DNA of 25,461 nucleotides from a bacterium (lineage in GTDB: Bacteria; SZUA-182; SZUA-191; JAJRXT01): contig JAJRUU010000235.1 in assembly GCA_024277605.1 (NCBI GenBank), positions 1-25,461 on the forward strand, in the 5' to 3' direction. Shown here piece by piece: positions 1 to 6,545 of the stretch. Numbering within the stretch: position 1 is the stretch's first letter; each line of letters starts with the position of its first letter. A program made the translations under genes and the position numbers. The notes beneath the pieces are model-generated. The model searched no databases. It was not told the origin of the DNA and saw only the letters and a program-made list of their open reading frames with translations.

Positions 1-176
1 AACCTGATCTATTCATAAACTCAGACTAGATTCGCCAGACCTCTTGTGAGATAAGGTGCATGAGCCAACGTCCAATAAAGCTTTGTTTGCCCAAGGCGGC
101 GGGAACAGGAAGCTGATAAATTTATACTTTTCAACTAAATGGTGATTCGCCCATAACAATACCCGAATTTTTCGGG
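1..176 (+). repeat. Dispersed ~175-bp structured repeat, copy A
   Basis: First of five copies of one repeat family in the window. The left end reads AACCTGATCTATTCATAAA. Shared internal blocks include GAGCCAACGTCCAATAAAG (about 62-80) and GGAAGCTGATAAATTTATA (about 109-127). The right end is a hairpin CCCGAA-TTT-TTCGGG at 162-176. The copy may begin upstream of the window. Its hairpin end faces the 3' end of the minus-strand membrane/spermidine-synthase gene, 68 bp from that gene's stop codon. A short ORF can be read through it, but I regard that as spurious because it follows the repeat. There is no coding capacity for a transposase, so this is a non-autonomous element or a structured extragenic repeat. 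Confidence 0.9.
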
Positions 177-244
177 AGAAAAACTTGTTTTTTTGCGGTG
201 TCTTCCTGTGTCTATTCAAAAGAAATAATCCTTGATCCCCTTGT

Positions 245-2548
245 TTATGGGGACTTTGTCCCTTTCCCCGCAAATAAGAATATCAGCGCCAGCATATTAA
301 GCAGGCACACAGCGATACAGGTATAAAACACTCCCAATACGGGCAAAAGCAAAGCGCTGGAAATAGCCGCCCCCAGGCACGATCCGGTCAGGTCCATGCC
401 GTAGGTAACCCCTGCGCTACGGCCAACCCCCCGGCCGGAACCAAGGTATAGCTTATTGGCCAGCGGGAATTGAAAACCGCCTACTGCGCCGGCGATTATG
501 GTAAGCAGGGGAAACAACTGCTCTAACCATAGGTTATATCGACCGGAAATAAGTAAGCGGCTGCCAGCCCAGAATATACCAATCAGGAGCAAAGGATAAA
601 GCACCACCAGCGCTTGAACTATAGTAAATGCCCGATAGGGGTCTGAAAAACGCTCAAGCCAGCGGGTGGAAAAATAACTCCCCAATACCAAACCAATCAT
701 AAAGCCTGCCAGTATAATACCCAGTTTATAATACACATAACCAAACATAATCTGGAAGGCCAAAATTACTACTATCTCAAAGGTGATCTCGGCAAAGCCG
801 GTACTCATTACCGAGAATAATACCGCCTGACGGCCTAATTCCGCCCGTCCCCTGAAAAGCTTGGGGCCCATGAAGGCCAGTCCTGAAAGCAGCATTAACC
901 CCAGCCAGTGTATTAGTCTTAAGCGGCTAAACCAAGCAAACAATCCCCTAAAGCGCGGAGAAAAATTATTAACCCACAGCAACATATTATAATAATAAGA
1001 AACAGGAGAAAAATCGGTATTTATTTTAACATCTGTCTGTTTAGACAACACTCGCTTCAGATATTCCACCCGTTCGCCTGACAGCCGATAGGGGATATAA
1101 TATTCGCGTACATATTGGGTATCCAGTTGGCGCTCCGAAAGCCGTGAAACCAGTGCGGCCGCATCAGCAGTCAATATCCCAGACTGCCTGCACCCCATGA
1201 TAAAATTGGTGCCCCCCGGCAAAGCGATTACCTCGGCAAATACCCGTTCCATCGTGTAATAAATAGAGGCTAAAAACTGGGCCAGCTCAGGGCTGATATA
1301 ATTCTCAGAAGAGGCAAAACTGGTGCAGATGATGCCCTGTGGGGATAATATACGGTGAGCGGCCAGAAAGAATTCAAGCGTATAAAAGCGGTTCAACTGG
1401 GCAGTAGACGGCTCCGGCAGATTAACTAAAATCAGATCATAGATTTCGTTTGTCTGGCTAACCCAGCGCCGGCCATCAATGTGGGCTATTTTCACCCGCG
1501 GATCACTTAATGCTGCCCAGGCAGCGGCAGGCAATATTTGTTTCCCCATGCTGATGATTGAAGGGTCCAATTCCACATAATCCACTTTTGCTATCGAAGG
1601 ATGCTTGAGCACCTCAGCCAGAGCGCCACCTATTCCCCCCCCAATCAATAATACCTTTTGCGGATGAGGATGCTCCAACAGGGGAAAATGCACCGCCTCC
1701 TCGGCTGATAAACGGTCAGGATAACTAAACATCAATAGGCCGTTGGCGAACAGACTCTGCTGTCCCTTATCGGTTGTGGCGGTCAAATTACCATAGATGG
1801 AATCCTCAGAGGCTAGCACGCTGACCCCCGGCCAGCTAAGCTGCCGTAAGTATTTATCCCCAAGGGCAGCCCTGCCGGATACGAGGCTGAAAAGCAGGGA
1901 CAACGCCAGAGCGGACAATATCAGTATAATGCTTTTAGAAGTTGGGGCGCTTTTGGCCAGGATAAATATGGCGCACAAAATATTAAGCACGGCAAGGCCT
2001 AGCGCAATTTGCAGGTGAGTAGCCCAAAACACTAAGCAGTAGGTAAATAAAACGCCCCCCAGGCTGGCTCCGATTGCCTCATACAAATAAATCCGCCCGA
2101 TGGAGGCAGCTTCTTCGCCGGTAGCTTTCGCATAGAGCCTGCATCCCAGGCTAAACATTAGCCCGAGGCTTAAACCCAAGGGAGCCAGGATCAATAACGA
2201 GCTATAGAGCATAGCCCCAAGGCCGATAATTTCTCCTGGAAATAACCCTGAAATTTTTCGAATGCTCCGAATGCCCCAGATCATACCCGGTAATGCCAGA
2301 GCTGCCATAATGTGGCACGCAATCAAGCCCTGCTGGGGTTTGCCCCCGTGGGGTTCGCCCCAGTTGTCTACCCCTTTGGACAGAACACCGCTGCCTATAG
2401 CCGTCCAAAACAGCCAGGCCGCCAGGATAATACCGGCTGACAATTCATTGCCATAGAACACCACCATCAATTCGCGGATAACAATAATCTGGCCCAGGAT
2501 GGAATTAAGTCCCAAAACTACCAGGGCCAATATAAGTGCCTTTCTCAC
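245..2548 (-). CDS. Fused multi-pass membrane / spermidine-synthase-like protein
   Basis: About 767 residues: an N-terminal block of hydrophobic helices (roughly residues 1-230), a soluble methyltransferase-fold spermidine-synthase-like domain (roughly 240-500), and a second block of membrane helices (roughly 540-767). The central domain has the nucleotide-binding glycine motif LLIGGGIGG (about residue 300) and the acidic strand-end VELDPS. The segment LILVNLPEPSTAQLNRFYT lies where true spermidine synthases carry the catalytic Asp, which is Asn here. Classical putrescine aminopropyl transfer is therefore doubtful and the substrate is unknown. I chose the GTG at 2548 over the upstream TTG at 2566 because AGGGGG lies 6 nt before the GTG. 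The gene is divergent from nfo and has its own candidate promoter. The fused architecture is known in environmental bacteria, usually annotated only as a spermidine-synthase-like membrane protein. Confidence 0.85.
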   Translation of the reverse strand: MRKALILALVVLGLNSILGQIIVIRELMVVFYGNELSAGIILAAWLFWTAIGSGVLSKGVDNWGEPHGGKPQQGLIACHIMAALALPGMIWGIRSIRKISGLFPGEIIGLGAMLYSSLLILAPLGLSLGLMFSLGCRLYAKATGEEAASIGRIYLYEAIGASLGGVLFTYCLVFWATHLQIALGLAVLNILCAIFILAKSAPTSKSIILILSALALSLLFSLVSGRAALGDKYLRQLSWPGVSVLASEDSIYGNLTATTDKGQQSLFANGLLMFSYPDRLSAEEAVHFPLLEHPHPQKVLLIGGGIGGALAEVLKHPSIAKVDYVELDPSIISMGKQILPAAAWAALSDPRVKIAHIDGRRWVSQTNEIYDLILVNLPEPSTAQLNRFYTLEFFLAAHRILSPQGIICTSFASSENYISPELAQFLASIYYTMERVFAEVIALPGGTNFIMGCRQSGILTADAAALVSRLSERQLDTQYVREYYIPYRLSGERVEYLKRVLSKQTDVKINTDFSPVSYYYNMLLWVNNFSPRFRGLFAWFSRLRLIHWLGLMLLSGLAFMGPKLFRGRAELGRQAVLFSVMSTGFAEITFEIVVILAFQIMFGYVYYKLGIILAGFMIGLVLGSYFSTRWLERFSDPYRAFTIVQALVVLYPLLLIGIFWAGSRLLISGRYNLWLEQLFPLLTIIAGAVGGFQFPLANKLYLGSGRGVGRSAGVTYGMDLTGSCLGAAISSALLLPVLGVFYTCIAVCLLNMLALIFLFAGKGTKSP

Positions 2549-2590
2549 TATAATCCCCCTATACAAGCAAAGCGGTGTAACATCAATTTT

Positions 2591-2619
2591 ATTATCCAGC
2601 TTTTAAAGCGGCTTTGCAA
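2591..2619 (-). promoter_or_regulatory. Candidate sigma-70 promoter for the membrane/spermidine-synthase gene
   Basis: On the minus strand, TTGCAA (2614-2619) and GATAAT (2591-2596) are separated by 17 bp, about 40 nt upstream of the GTG start. The -10 matches consensus at 5 of 6 positions, the -35 at 4 of 6. Confidence 0.5.
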
Positions 2620-2656
2620 CCTGAATGATTATGGCCGTTAAATATCTTAAAAATAC

Positions 2657-2685
2657 TTGCCTTTATACAACTTACATAGTATATA
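2657..2685 (+). promoter_or_regulatory. Candidate sigma-70 promoter for nfo
   Basis: TTGCCT (2657-2662) and TATATA (2680-2685) have a 17-bp spacer. The inferred start leaves a very short leader before the GGAGG at 2698-2702. Confidence 0.55.
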
Positions 2686-2706
2686 TAGTAATACACAGGA
2701 GGACAC

Positions 2707-3573
2707 TTGGGAAATCTTAGGCTGGGAGCGCATATATCCATTGCCAAGGGGGCACATTTGGCCTTTGAAAGAGGCCAGCAAGCCGGGTGTGACGCTATTC
2801 AGATTTTCACCCGCAACTCAAACCAATGGCAAGCCAAACCACTTACAGATAAGCAAATCACAGATTTCAAGCAGGCGCAGGCCGCCTCAGGAATTACTCC
2901 GGTAATCGCTCATGATATATATCTCATAAACCTGGCCTCTCCGCAACCGGAACTGTACCAAAAGTCGATATCCGCCTTCCGGGAAGAGATGCAGCGGGCA
3001 GAACGGTTAGGTATTCCATATCTGGTGTTTCACCCCGGCTCACACATGCATGCGGGAGAGGATAATGGATTGCAAAGAATTGCCCAGGCGCTTAATGAAC
3101 TGTTAGGGCGCAGCCGGGATTTTAAGCTGGAGTTATTAATTGAAACCACCGCCGGGCAGGGGACACAACTAGGCTATAAATTTGAACAACTGGCGCAACT
3201 ATTATCCTATATAGAGCAACCCCAGCGCATGGGAATCTGCCTCGATACCTGCCACATATACGCAGCGGGCTATGATATTGGCGCCCAGACAGGCTATCAA
3301 ACAACCATCGAACTTTTCGAACGACTTATCGGGCTGTCTAAATTAAAAGCAATTCACTTAAATGACGCCAAATCTCCATTTTCCTCCAGGGTCGACCGCC
3401 ATCAGCATATCGGAGAAGGTCATTTGGGACTGGACCCCTTTTCGTGGTTACTCAATGATCCCCGATTGCAGAATGTACCGATGATTCTGGAAACCCCCAA
3501 GGGGGTGGATGCAAGCGGGGAAGACATGGACATCGTAAACCTGCGCACCCTGCGGGGATTGCTTGACCCTTAG
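2707..3573 (+). CDS. nfo: Endonuclease IV (AP endonuclease)
   Basis: A 288-residue protein, close to the usual 280-300. It cleaves DNA 5' to abasic sites during base-excision repair using three Zn ions. The full metal-ligand set of the AP2Ec TIM-barrel family is visible: HDIYLINL (His), FHPGSH (His), LIETTAGQGTQLG (Glu), LDTCHIYAAGYD (Asp and His), HLNDAK (His), DRHQHIGEG (Asp and His) and MILETPKG (Glu). The N-terminus LRLGAHIS matches the first strand of the family. The start is a TTG preceded by GGAGG with only 4 nt spacing; no ATG or GTG in frame fits better. It is transcribed alone, divergently from the membrane/spermidine-synthase gene, from a good sigma-70 promoter. Confidence 0.96.
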   Translation: MGNLRLGAHISIAKGAHLAFERGQQAGCDAIQIFTRNSNQWQAKPLTDKQITDFKQAQAASGITPVIAHDIYLINLASPQPELYQKSISAFREEMQRAERLGIPYLVFHPGSHMHAGEDNGLQRIAQALNELLGRSRDFKLELLIETTAGQGTQLGYKFEQLAQLLSYIEQPQRMGICLDTCHIYAAGYDIGAQTGYQTTIELFERLIGLSKLKAIHLNDAKSPFSSRVDRHQHIGEGHLGLDPFSWLLNDPRLQNVPMILETPKGVDASGEDMDIVNLRTLRGLLDP

Positions 3574-3673
3574 CCGCAAATAACCCTCACCCTCTCTCCT
3601 GTATCGCTACGAACCCCAAAGGCCGACAGACTCCTGAGTTTATCATTTTGACTCAGTTTGAGCGTGCCTTGTC

Positions 3674-3686
3674 TGTCATAATGACA
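3674..3686. promoter_or_regulatory. Palindrome, possible activator site upstream of the sigma-54 promoter
   Basis: Perfect inverted repeat TGTCAT-A-ATGACA, centred about 73 bp upstream of the -24 element at 3753. The position suits an enhancer site for a sigma-54 activator. The assignment is inference; no activator gene lies in the window. Confidence 0.3.
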
Positions 3687-3752
3687 ATTATAGCAGGCTT
3701 TTCTGTTGGCGTGTTTTAAGCATATCCTTAAAATATCAATATGTTAGCACAG

Positions 3753-3768
3753 TGGCATGCTTATTGCT
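3753..3768 (+). promoter_or_regulatory. Candidate sigma-54 (-24/-12) promoter
   Basis: TGGCATGCTTATTGCT matches the RpoN consensus TGGCAC-N5-TTGCW except for one base, with exact GG-N10-GC spacing (GG 3754-3755, GC 3766-3767). The predicted start near 3779 leaves a leader of about 45 nt before the 40-residue ORF at 3825. No other site with this spacing was noticed in the window. Confidence 0.6.
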
Positions 3769-3824
3769 CGTATATACCGCGTAGTCAATTGTTATTTGTC
3801 CTATAAATGAACGGAGAACATATT

Positions 3825-3947
3825 ATGGGAGCCAAGAAGTCTGGGTCGGATTTTTATTCAAAAGCAGTTTTTTTCTCATTATTGGGAATCGGCGTTGTAG
3901 TTGGCCTATTGGTAACATTCTTAAAGCTTACCGGAACTCTGCGCTAA
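3825..3947 (+). CDS. Small single-pass membrane protein (40 aa), unknown function
   Basis: A short ORF starting MGAKKSGSDFYSK, followed by a hydrophobic helix VFFSLLGIGVVVGLLVTFL (about residues 15-33) and the basic tail KLTGTLR. The layout is a short soluble N-terminus, one membrane span and a cationic end. The ribosome site ACGGAG sits about 8 nt before ATG, and a good sigma-54 promoter lies 57 nt upstream. It is below usual gene-caller length, so it is likely unannotated. No family is recognised. Copy B of the dispersed repeat begins 29 bp after its stop. The evidence that it is a gene is the combination of promoter, ribosome site and transmembrane composition; function is unknown. Confidence 0.6.
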   Translation: MGAKKSGSDFYSKAVFFSLLGIGVVVGLLVTFLKLTGTLR

Positions 3948-3976
3948 CCAGATTAATTGAGAATTATGGTAGGTAG

Positions 3977-4178
3977 CCCGAAAAATTCAGGTATTGTTAT
4001 GGGCGAAGTTACATTTAGTTGAAAATTATAAACTTATCAGCTTCCTGTTCCTGTTGTCTCGAGCAAACATAGCTTTATTGGACGTTGGCTAATGAACCTT
4101 ATCTCGCAAGGGATGTCTTGCGAACCCAGTCTAATTTTCAGTAGTGTCCGCTGACTAATTTTATGAATAGATCAGGTT
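3977..4178 (-). repeat. Dispersed ~175-bp structured repeat, copy B (with a 24-bp insertion)
   Basis: Reverse-oriented copy. The hairpin end is CCCGAAAAATTCAGG at 3977-3991 and the other end is GAATAGATCAGGTT finishing at 4178. One stem base differs from copy A (C to T in the CCTGAA/TTCGGG stem), which keeps a U-G pair. A second internal stem, CGCAAG/CTTGCG, is perfect here. The copy is 202 bp because 24 bp are inserted near its left end: CTAATTTT occurs at 4131-4138 and 4155-4162 around the 16-nt CAGTAGTGTCCGCTGA. It lies just downstream of the 40-residue ORF. Confidence 0.9.
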
Positions 4179-4527
4179 AAGGTTAACCGCTGCCAGGATC
4201 GCTGTATTTATCAATGCGCCGTATTCTGAATATCTGTCCTGCACCGATAGCACTAAAGCTAAAGGATACTCTTTAGCTGCGCCAGCCTTGGATAACATAG
4301 CAAATCCAGCCAAAATTTATGAATAGATCAGGTTAAAAAAAGAGGGCCCCGGGTCTTGCAATGTCATATCCTATTCTGGAGTAAATTCCGGTATGTTCTG
4401 GGGACAGCATACATTGTTGCCCCACAGCAGGTGTTTTGGGCAATAAAATAAATTGTTTTTAGTATTTTAAAATGGTATATATAATATATAAGTACTATAT
4501 GTAATATTTATTGGTCAAAACATTCTT
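4179..4527. other. Gene-free spacer between repeat copies B and C
   Basis: No convincing ORF. Contents: a palindrome GGTTAACC near 4180; a stem-loop AGCTAAAG-GATACT-CTTTAGCT near 4255-4280; the solo repeat end at 4313-4334; a short imperfect hairpin GTATGT...GCATAC around a GGGGACAG motif near 4392-4413; and a very AT-rich tract at about 4440-4515. The AT-rich tract could hold the promoter for the cytochrome gene, but I could not fix a -35/-10 pair. Copies B and C flank the spacer with their left ends facing each other. Confidence 0.5.
4313..4334 (-). repeat. Solo left end of the dispersed repeat
   Basis: AATTTATGAATAGATCAGGTT repeats the terminal segment of copy B, about 156 bp further on and in the same orientation, but the rest of the element is missing. 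It is either a truncated copy or a duplication of the copy B end together with 4179-4312. Confidence 0.75.
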
Positions 4528-4701
4528 ACCCCGACCTATTCATAAATTTAGGCTGGGTTCGCAAGACATCCCTTGCGAGATAAGGTTTATTAGCCAACGT
4601 CCAATAAAACTTTGTTTGCCCAAGGGAATAGGAAGCTGATAAGTTTATAATTTTCAACTAAATATCGATTCGCCCATAACAAGACCCGAATTTTTCGGGT
4701 T
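4528..4701 (+). repeat. Dispersed ~175-bp structured repeat, copy C
   Basis: Left end ACCCCGACCTATTCATAAAT, internal block GCCAACGTCCAATAAAACTT and right hairpin CCCGAATTTTTCGGG at 4685-4699 followed by TT. The internal stem CGCAAG-ACATCC-CTTGCG is perfect. The variable middle is shorter than in copy A. The hairpin end lies 24 bp before the cytochrome start codon, so the element occupies that gene's immediate upstream region. Confidence 0.9.
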
Positions 4702-4725
4702 ACATCAAACAGAAAGGAAAATGAC

Positions 4726-5271
4726 ATGCAAAGCAAAAAAATATTTTTGGCAATAATTTCATTAGGATTGATATTTGCCCCGGCGTTATTTGCCCAGGAT
4801 ATGACAGGATTTCAAAGACAAATGATGGAAAAGATGAGACAGCAGACCATGCAAAAATCCATGCAGCAAACCCAAGGCGGGCAAAACCTCCTTGGGGAGG
4901 CACAGCCCCCGGGATTTGCCGCAATTGACCTCTCAGGTGATGGACGAAAACTTTTTAATGATCCAGCTCTAGGCACCAATGGCAAGAGTTGCGGGAGCTG
5001 TCACCAGGAGGGGCAAAAACCTTTGGACGGTAGAAAAGTCGATCATCACATGGTAGCCTTTGTTCAATATTGCTATGAACATGCCATAAGGGGTGTTAAA
5101 GTAATCGATAAAGAAAAGCTGAACAAAATTATGGCCTATTTTAACTCACTTGAAAAAAAATCTAATCCCGCCGGAGCGATAGCGCCTGCGCCAATGATGC
5201 CCACACCAAGCATGTCTACGCCGTTAATGCCAAACAGACCCAATCATCAGGGTGGAGAAGAAGACTGGTAA
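4726..5271 (+). CDS. Small secreted c-type cytochrome (mono-heme)
   Basis: A 181-residue protein with a Sec signal peptide: MQSKKIF, a hydrophobic core to about residue 21, then ALFAQ as the likely cleavage region. A Met/Gln-rich segment (about residues 25-55) precedes a single heme-binding motif CGSCH (Cys89, Cys92, His93). The context LFNDPALGTNGKSC is typical of class I cytochrome c domains. A later Met in HHMVAFVQYCYEHAIRG or in the IMAYF segment may be the distal ligand. The C-terminus is a Pro/Met-rich tail. It is expected in the periplasm as an electron carrier or accessory protein. AAAGGAAAA precedes the ATG. Repeat copy C abuts it upstream and a long hairpin covers its stop codon. 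The electron partner is unknown. Confidence 0.85.
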   Translation: MQSKKIFLAIISLGLIFAPALFAQDMTGFQRQMMEKMRQQTMQKSMQQTQGGQNLLGEAQPPGFAAIDLSGDGRKLFNDPALGTNGKSCGSCHQEGQKPLDGRKVDHHMVAFVQYCYEHAIRGVKVIDKEKLNKIMAYFNSLEKKSNPAGAIAPAPMMPTPSMSTPLMPNRPNHQGGEEDW

Positions 5272-5291
5272 ATTGCACGCAATTTACCAGT
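5264..5291 (+). terminator. Strong 12-bp hairpin over the cytochrome stop codon
   Basis: ACTGGTAAATTG (5264-5275) and CAATTTACCAGT (5280-5291) form a perfect 12-bp stem with a CACG loop. The TAA stop codon lies inside the 5' arm. No T-run follows, so it may protect or process mRNA 3' ends rather than act as an intrinsic terminator. Confidence 0.45.
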
Positions 5292-5308
5292 TCGGTCTGG
5301 CCCATAGC

Positions 5309-5368
5309 TGATGGTCTCGTAAAAAGTCAGAAAACACAGATTATTGTCATTCCCGTGTAAACGGGAAT
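5309..5368. repeat. MITE half-end plus dRS3-like repeat
   Basis: TGATGGTCTCGTAAAAAGTC (5309-5328) is nearly the same as the terminal inverted repeat of the 8592-8728 element. It is followed by ATTCCCGTGTAAACGGGAAT (5349-5368), which fits the ATTCCC-N8-GGGAAT pattern of the dRS3 repeats known from Neisseria and seen more widely. The matching right-hand terminal repeat is not recognisable, so this looks like a decayed or composite element just upstream of tlyA. Confidence 0.65.
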
Positions 5369-5406
5369 CCAGTATTTTCCGATAGTTAAAATCAGGATGG
5401 TTGACT

Positions 5407-6201
5407 TTGTCTGTCAAATCAAGGTTAGATAAGTTATTAGTCGGCAAGGGCTTAGTCTCAAGCCGCCATCAGGCCCAAGGCTTGATTCTGGCCCGTCAGG
5501 TGTCGGTTAATGGACAAGTAGTGGATAAGGCCGGACAATTGGTGCCGGATGACGCTCAAGTTAAACTTAAGGCTACCTGCCCCTATGTAGGCCGGGGTGG
5601 GCTAAAACTGGAGGGCGCCTTAGATACGTTTGGCTTGCCGGTTGAAAATAAAGTCGCCCTGGATGTGGGCGCCTCAACCGGTGGTTTTACGGATTGCCTC
5701 TTGCAGCGGGGAGCCTCAAAGGTGTTCGCCGTGGATGTGGGTTATGGCCAACTGGCCTGGAAATTACAGCAAGATTCCAGGGTGTTGCTGCTGGATAAAA
5801 CAAATGTGCGCTACTTAAAGCCCGAGGATTTAGGAGAACAGGTTGAGCTGGTAACTATTGATGTCTCCTTCATCTCGCTCACCAAAGTCATTCCTGCGCT
5901 TTTCCCTCTTATAAAGCCTGCGGCTGAGATTATAGCTTTGGTTAAACCCCAATTCGAAGTGGGTAAATGCGCGGTCGGTCGTTCTGGAATAGTTAAGCGC
6001 CTGGATCAACATCGGCAGGTGTTAACTACACTTACACTTTATATTGAGGATATGGGCCTATCGCTTAAAGGGGTTTGCCGTTCTCCCATACGAGGGGCCA
6101 AGGGGAATGCAGAGTTCTTCTTATATATAACCTCGCAAAAGACAGCGGCTCCGGTGGACACACATAAATTGATTGAACAGGCGCTGGAACAACACACATA
6201 G
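5407..6201 (+). CDS. tlyA: TlyA-family 2'-O-methyltransferase (S4/FtsJ domains)
   Basis: About 264 residues, the normal TlyA length. The N-terminal S4 RNA-binding domain (SRLDKLLVGKGLVSSRHQAQ...VNGQVVDKAGQLV) is followed by the YVGRGGLKLEGAL linker and an FtsJ-like SAM-binding domain with ALDVGASTGGFTDCLLQRGA. VTIDVSFISLTKVIP, LVKPQFEVGK and the C-terminal SPIRGAKGNAEFFLY are all typical. TlyA proteins methylate 2'-OH groups of rRNA; some were first annotated as hemolysins. I prefer the TTG at 5407, which is 9 nt after AGGA, over the TTG at 5401, which is only 3 nt away. The gene stands alone between a repeat-derived segment and the groESL control region. Confidence 0.9.
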   Translation: MSVKSRLDKLLVGKGLVSSRHQAQGLILARQVSVNGQVVDKAGQLVPDDAQVKLKATCPYVGRGGLKLEGALDTFGLPVENKVALDVGASTGGFTDCLLQRGASKVFAVDVGYGQLAWKLQQDSRVLLLDKTNVRYLKPEDLGEQVELVTIDVSFISLTKVIPALFPLIKPAAEIIALVKPQFEVGKCAVGRSGIVKRLDQHRQVLTTLTLYIEDMGLSLKGVCRSPIRGAKGNAEFFLYITSQKTAAPVDTHKLIEQALEQHT

Positions 6202-6347
6202 TGTATATTTATGTATGTTTACAGATTAAGCCGGGTATGCACAGAAGGAATAGTTCGATTTAGTGATTTATTGAGCGATAATATGAGATAACACGAGATA
6301 TTTGCTATTAATTGGTACCATTCACCCGTAATATCCCAGCACAAGAT
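6202..6347. other. Intergenic stretch upstream of the groESL promoter
   Basis: Together with the groESL control region this makes a 344-bp gap between tlyA and groES. I see no ORF, repeat or clear terminator in this part. Confidence 0.4.
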
Positions 6348-6376
6348 TTGCGTTATAAATTAAGCCCTAGTATATT
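6348..6376 (+). promoter_or_regulatory. Sigma-70 promoter of groESL
   Basis: TTGCGT (6348-6353), a 17-bp spacer, then TATATT (6371-6376). The inferred start near 6383 falls at the edge of the CIRCE operator, the usual arrangement for HrcA repression. Confidence 0.75.
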
Positions 6377-6384
6377 AACCCTCG

Positions 6385-6411
6385 TTAGCACTCAACAACG
6401 GAGAGTGCTGA
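6385..6411 (+). promoter_or_regulatory. CIRCE operator (HrcA binding site)
   Basis: TTAGCACTC-N9-GAGTGCTGA, one mismatch from the canonical TTAGCACTC-N9-GAGTGCTAA with the exact 9-bp spacer. It sits at the start of the transcript and predicts HrcA repression relieved by heat shock. hrcA itself is not in the window. Confidence 0.95.
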
Positions 6412-6489
6412 TAAACTCACCTAACTAATTGAAAGCTAATACGAAAACTGTTTAGGTGAACAGGTATTAGGCATCCGTGTCTCCGTTGT
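6395..6489 (+). promoter_or_regulatory. Structured groESL leader RNA with interleaved helices
   Basis: The leader is about 160 nt, long for groESL. Three complementary pairs can be seen: ACAACGGAGA (6395-6404, mostly the CIRCE loop) with TCTCCGTTGT (6480-6489); TCACCTAA (6417-6424) with TTAGGTGA (6452-6459); and CTAATAC (6436-6442) with GTATTAG (6464-6470). The last two interleave as in an H-type pseudoknot enclosed by the first. A palindrome TTTACAGCTGTAAA (6508-6521) follows just before the ribosome site. Function is inferred only. Confidence 0.4.
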
Positions 6490-6545
6490 GTTTATTAGGA
6501 TGTCTCGTTTACAGCTGTAAATTCAAAGACGAAAGGAGTGCAAGT

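Noticed and set aside
13..273. An 86-codon minus-strand ORF at the window start
   Set aside because: It is read almost wholly through repeat copy A and overlaps the end of the real minus-strand gene; the product is not protein-like.
6477..6545. N-terminal extension of GroES
   Set aside because: GroES begins at MKFRPLQDR with a strong ribosome site; the extension is leader sequence.
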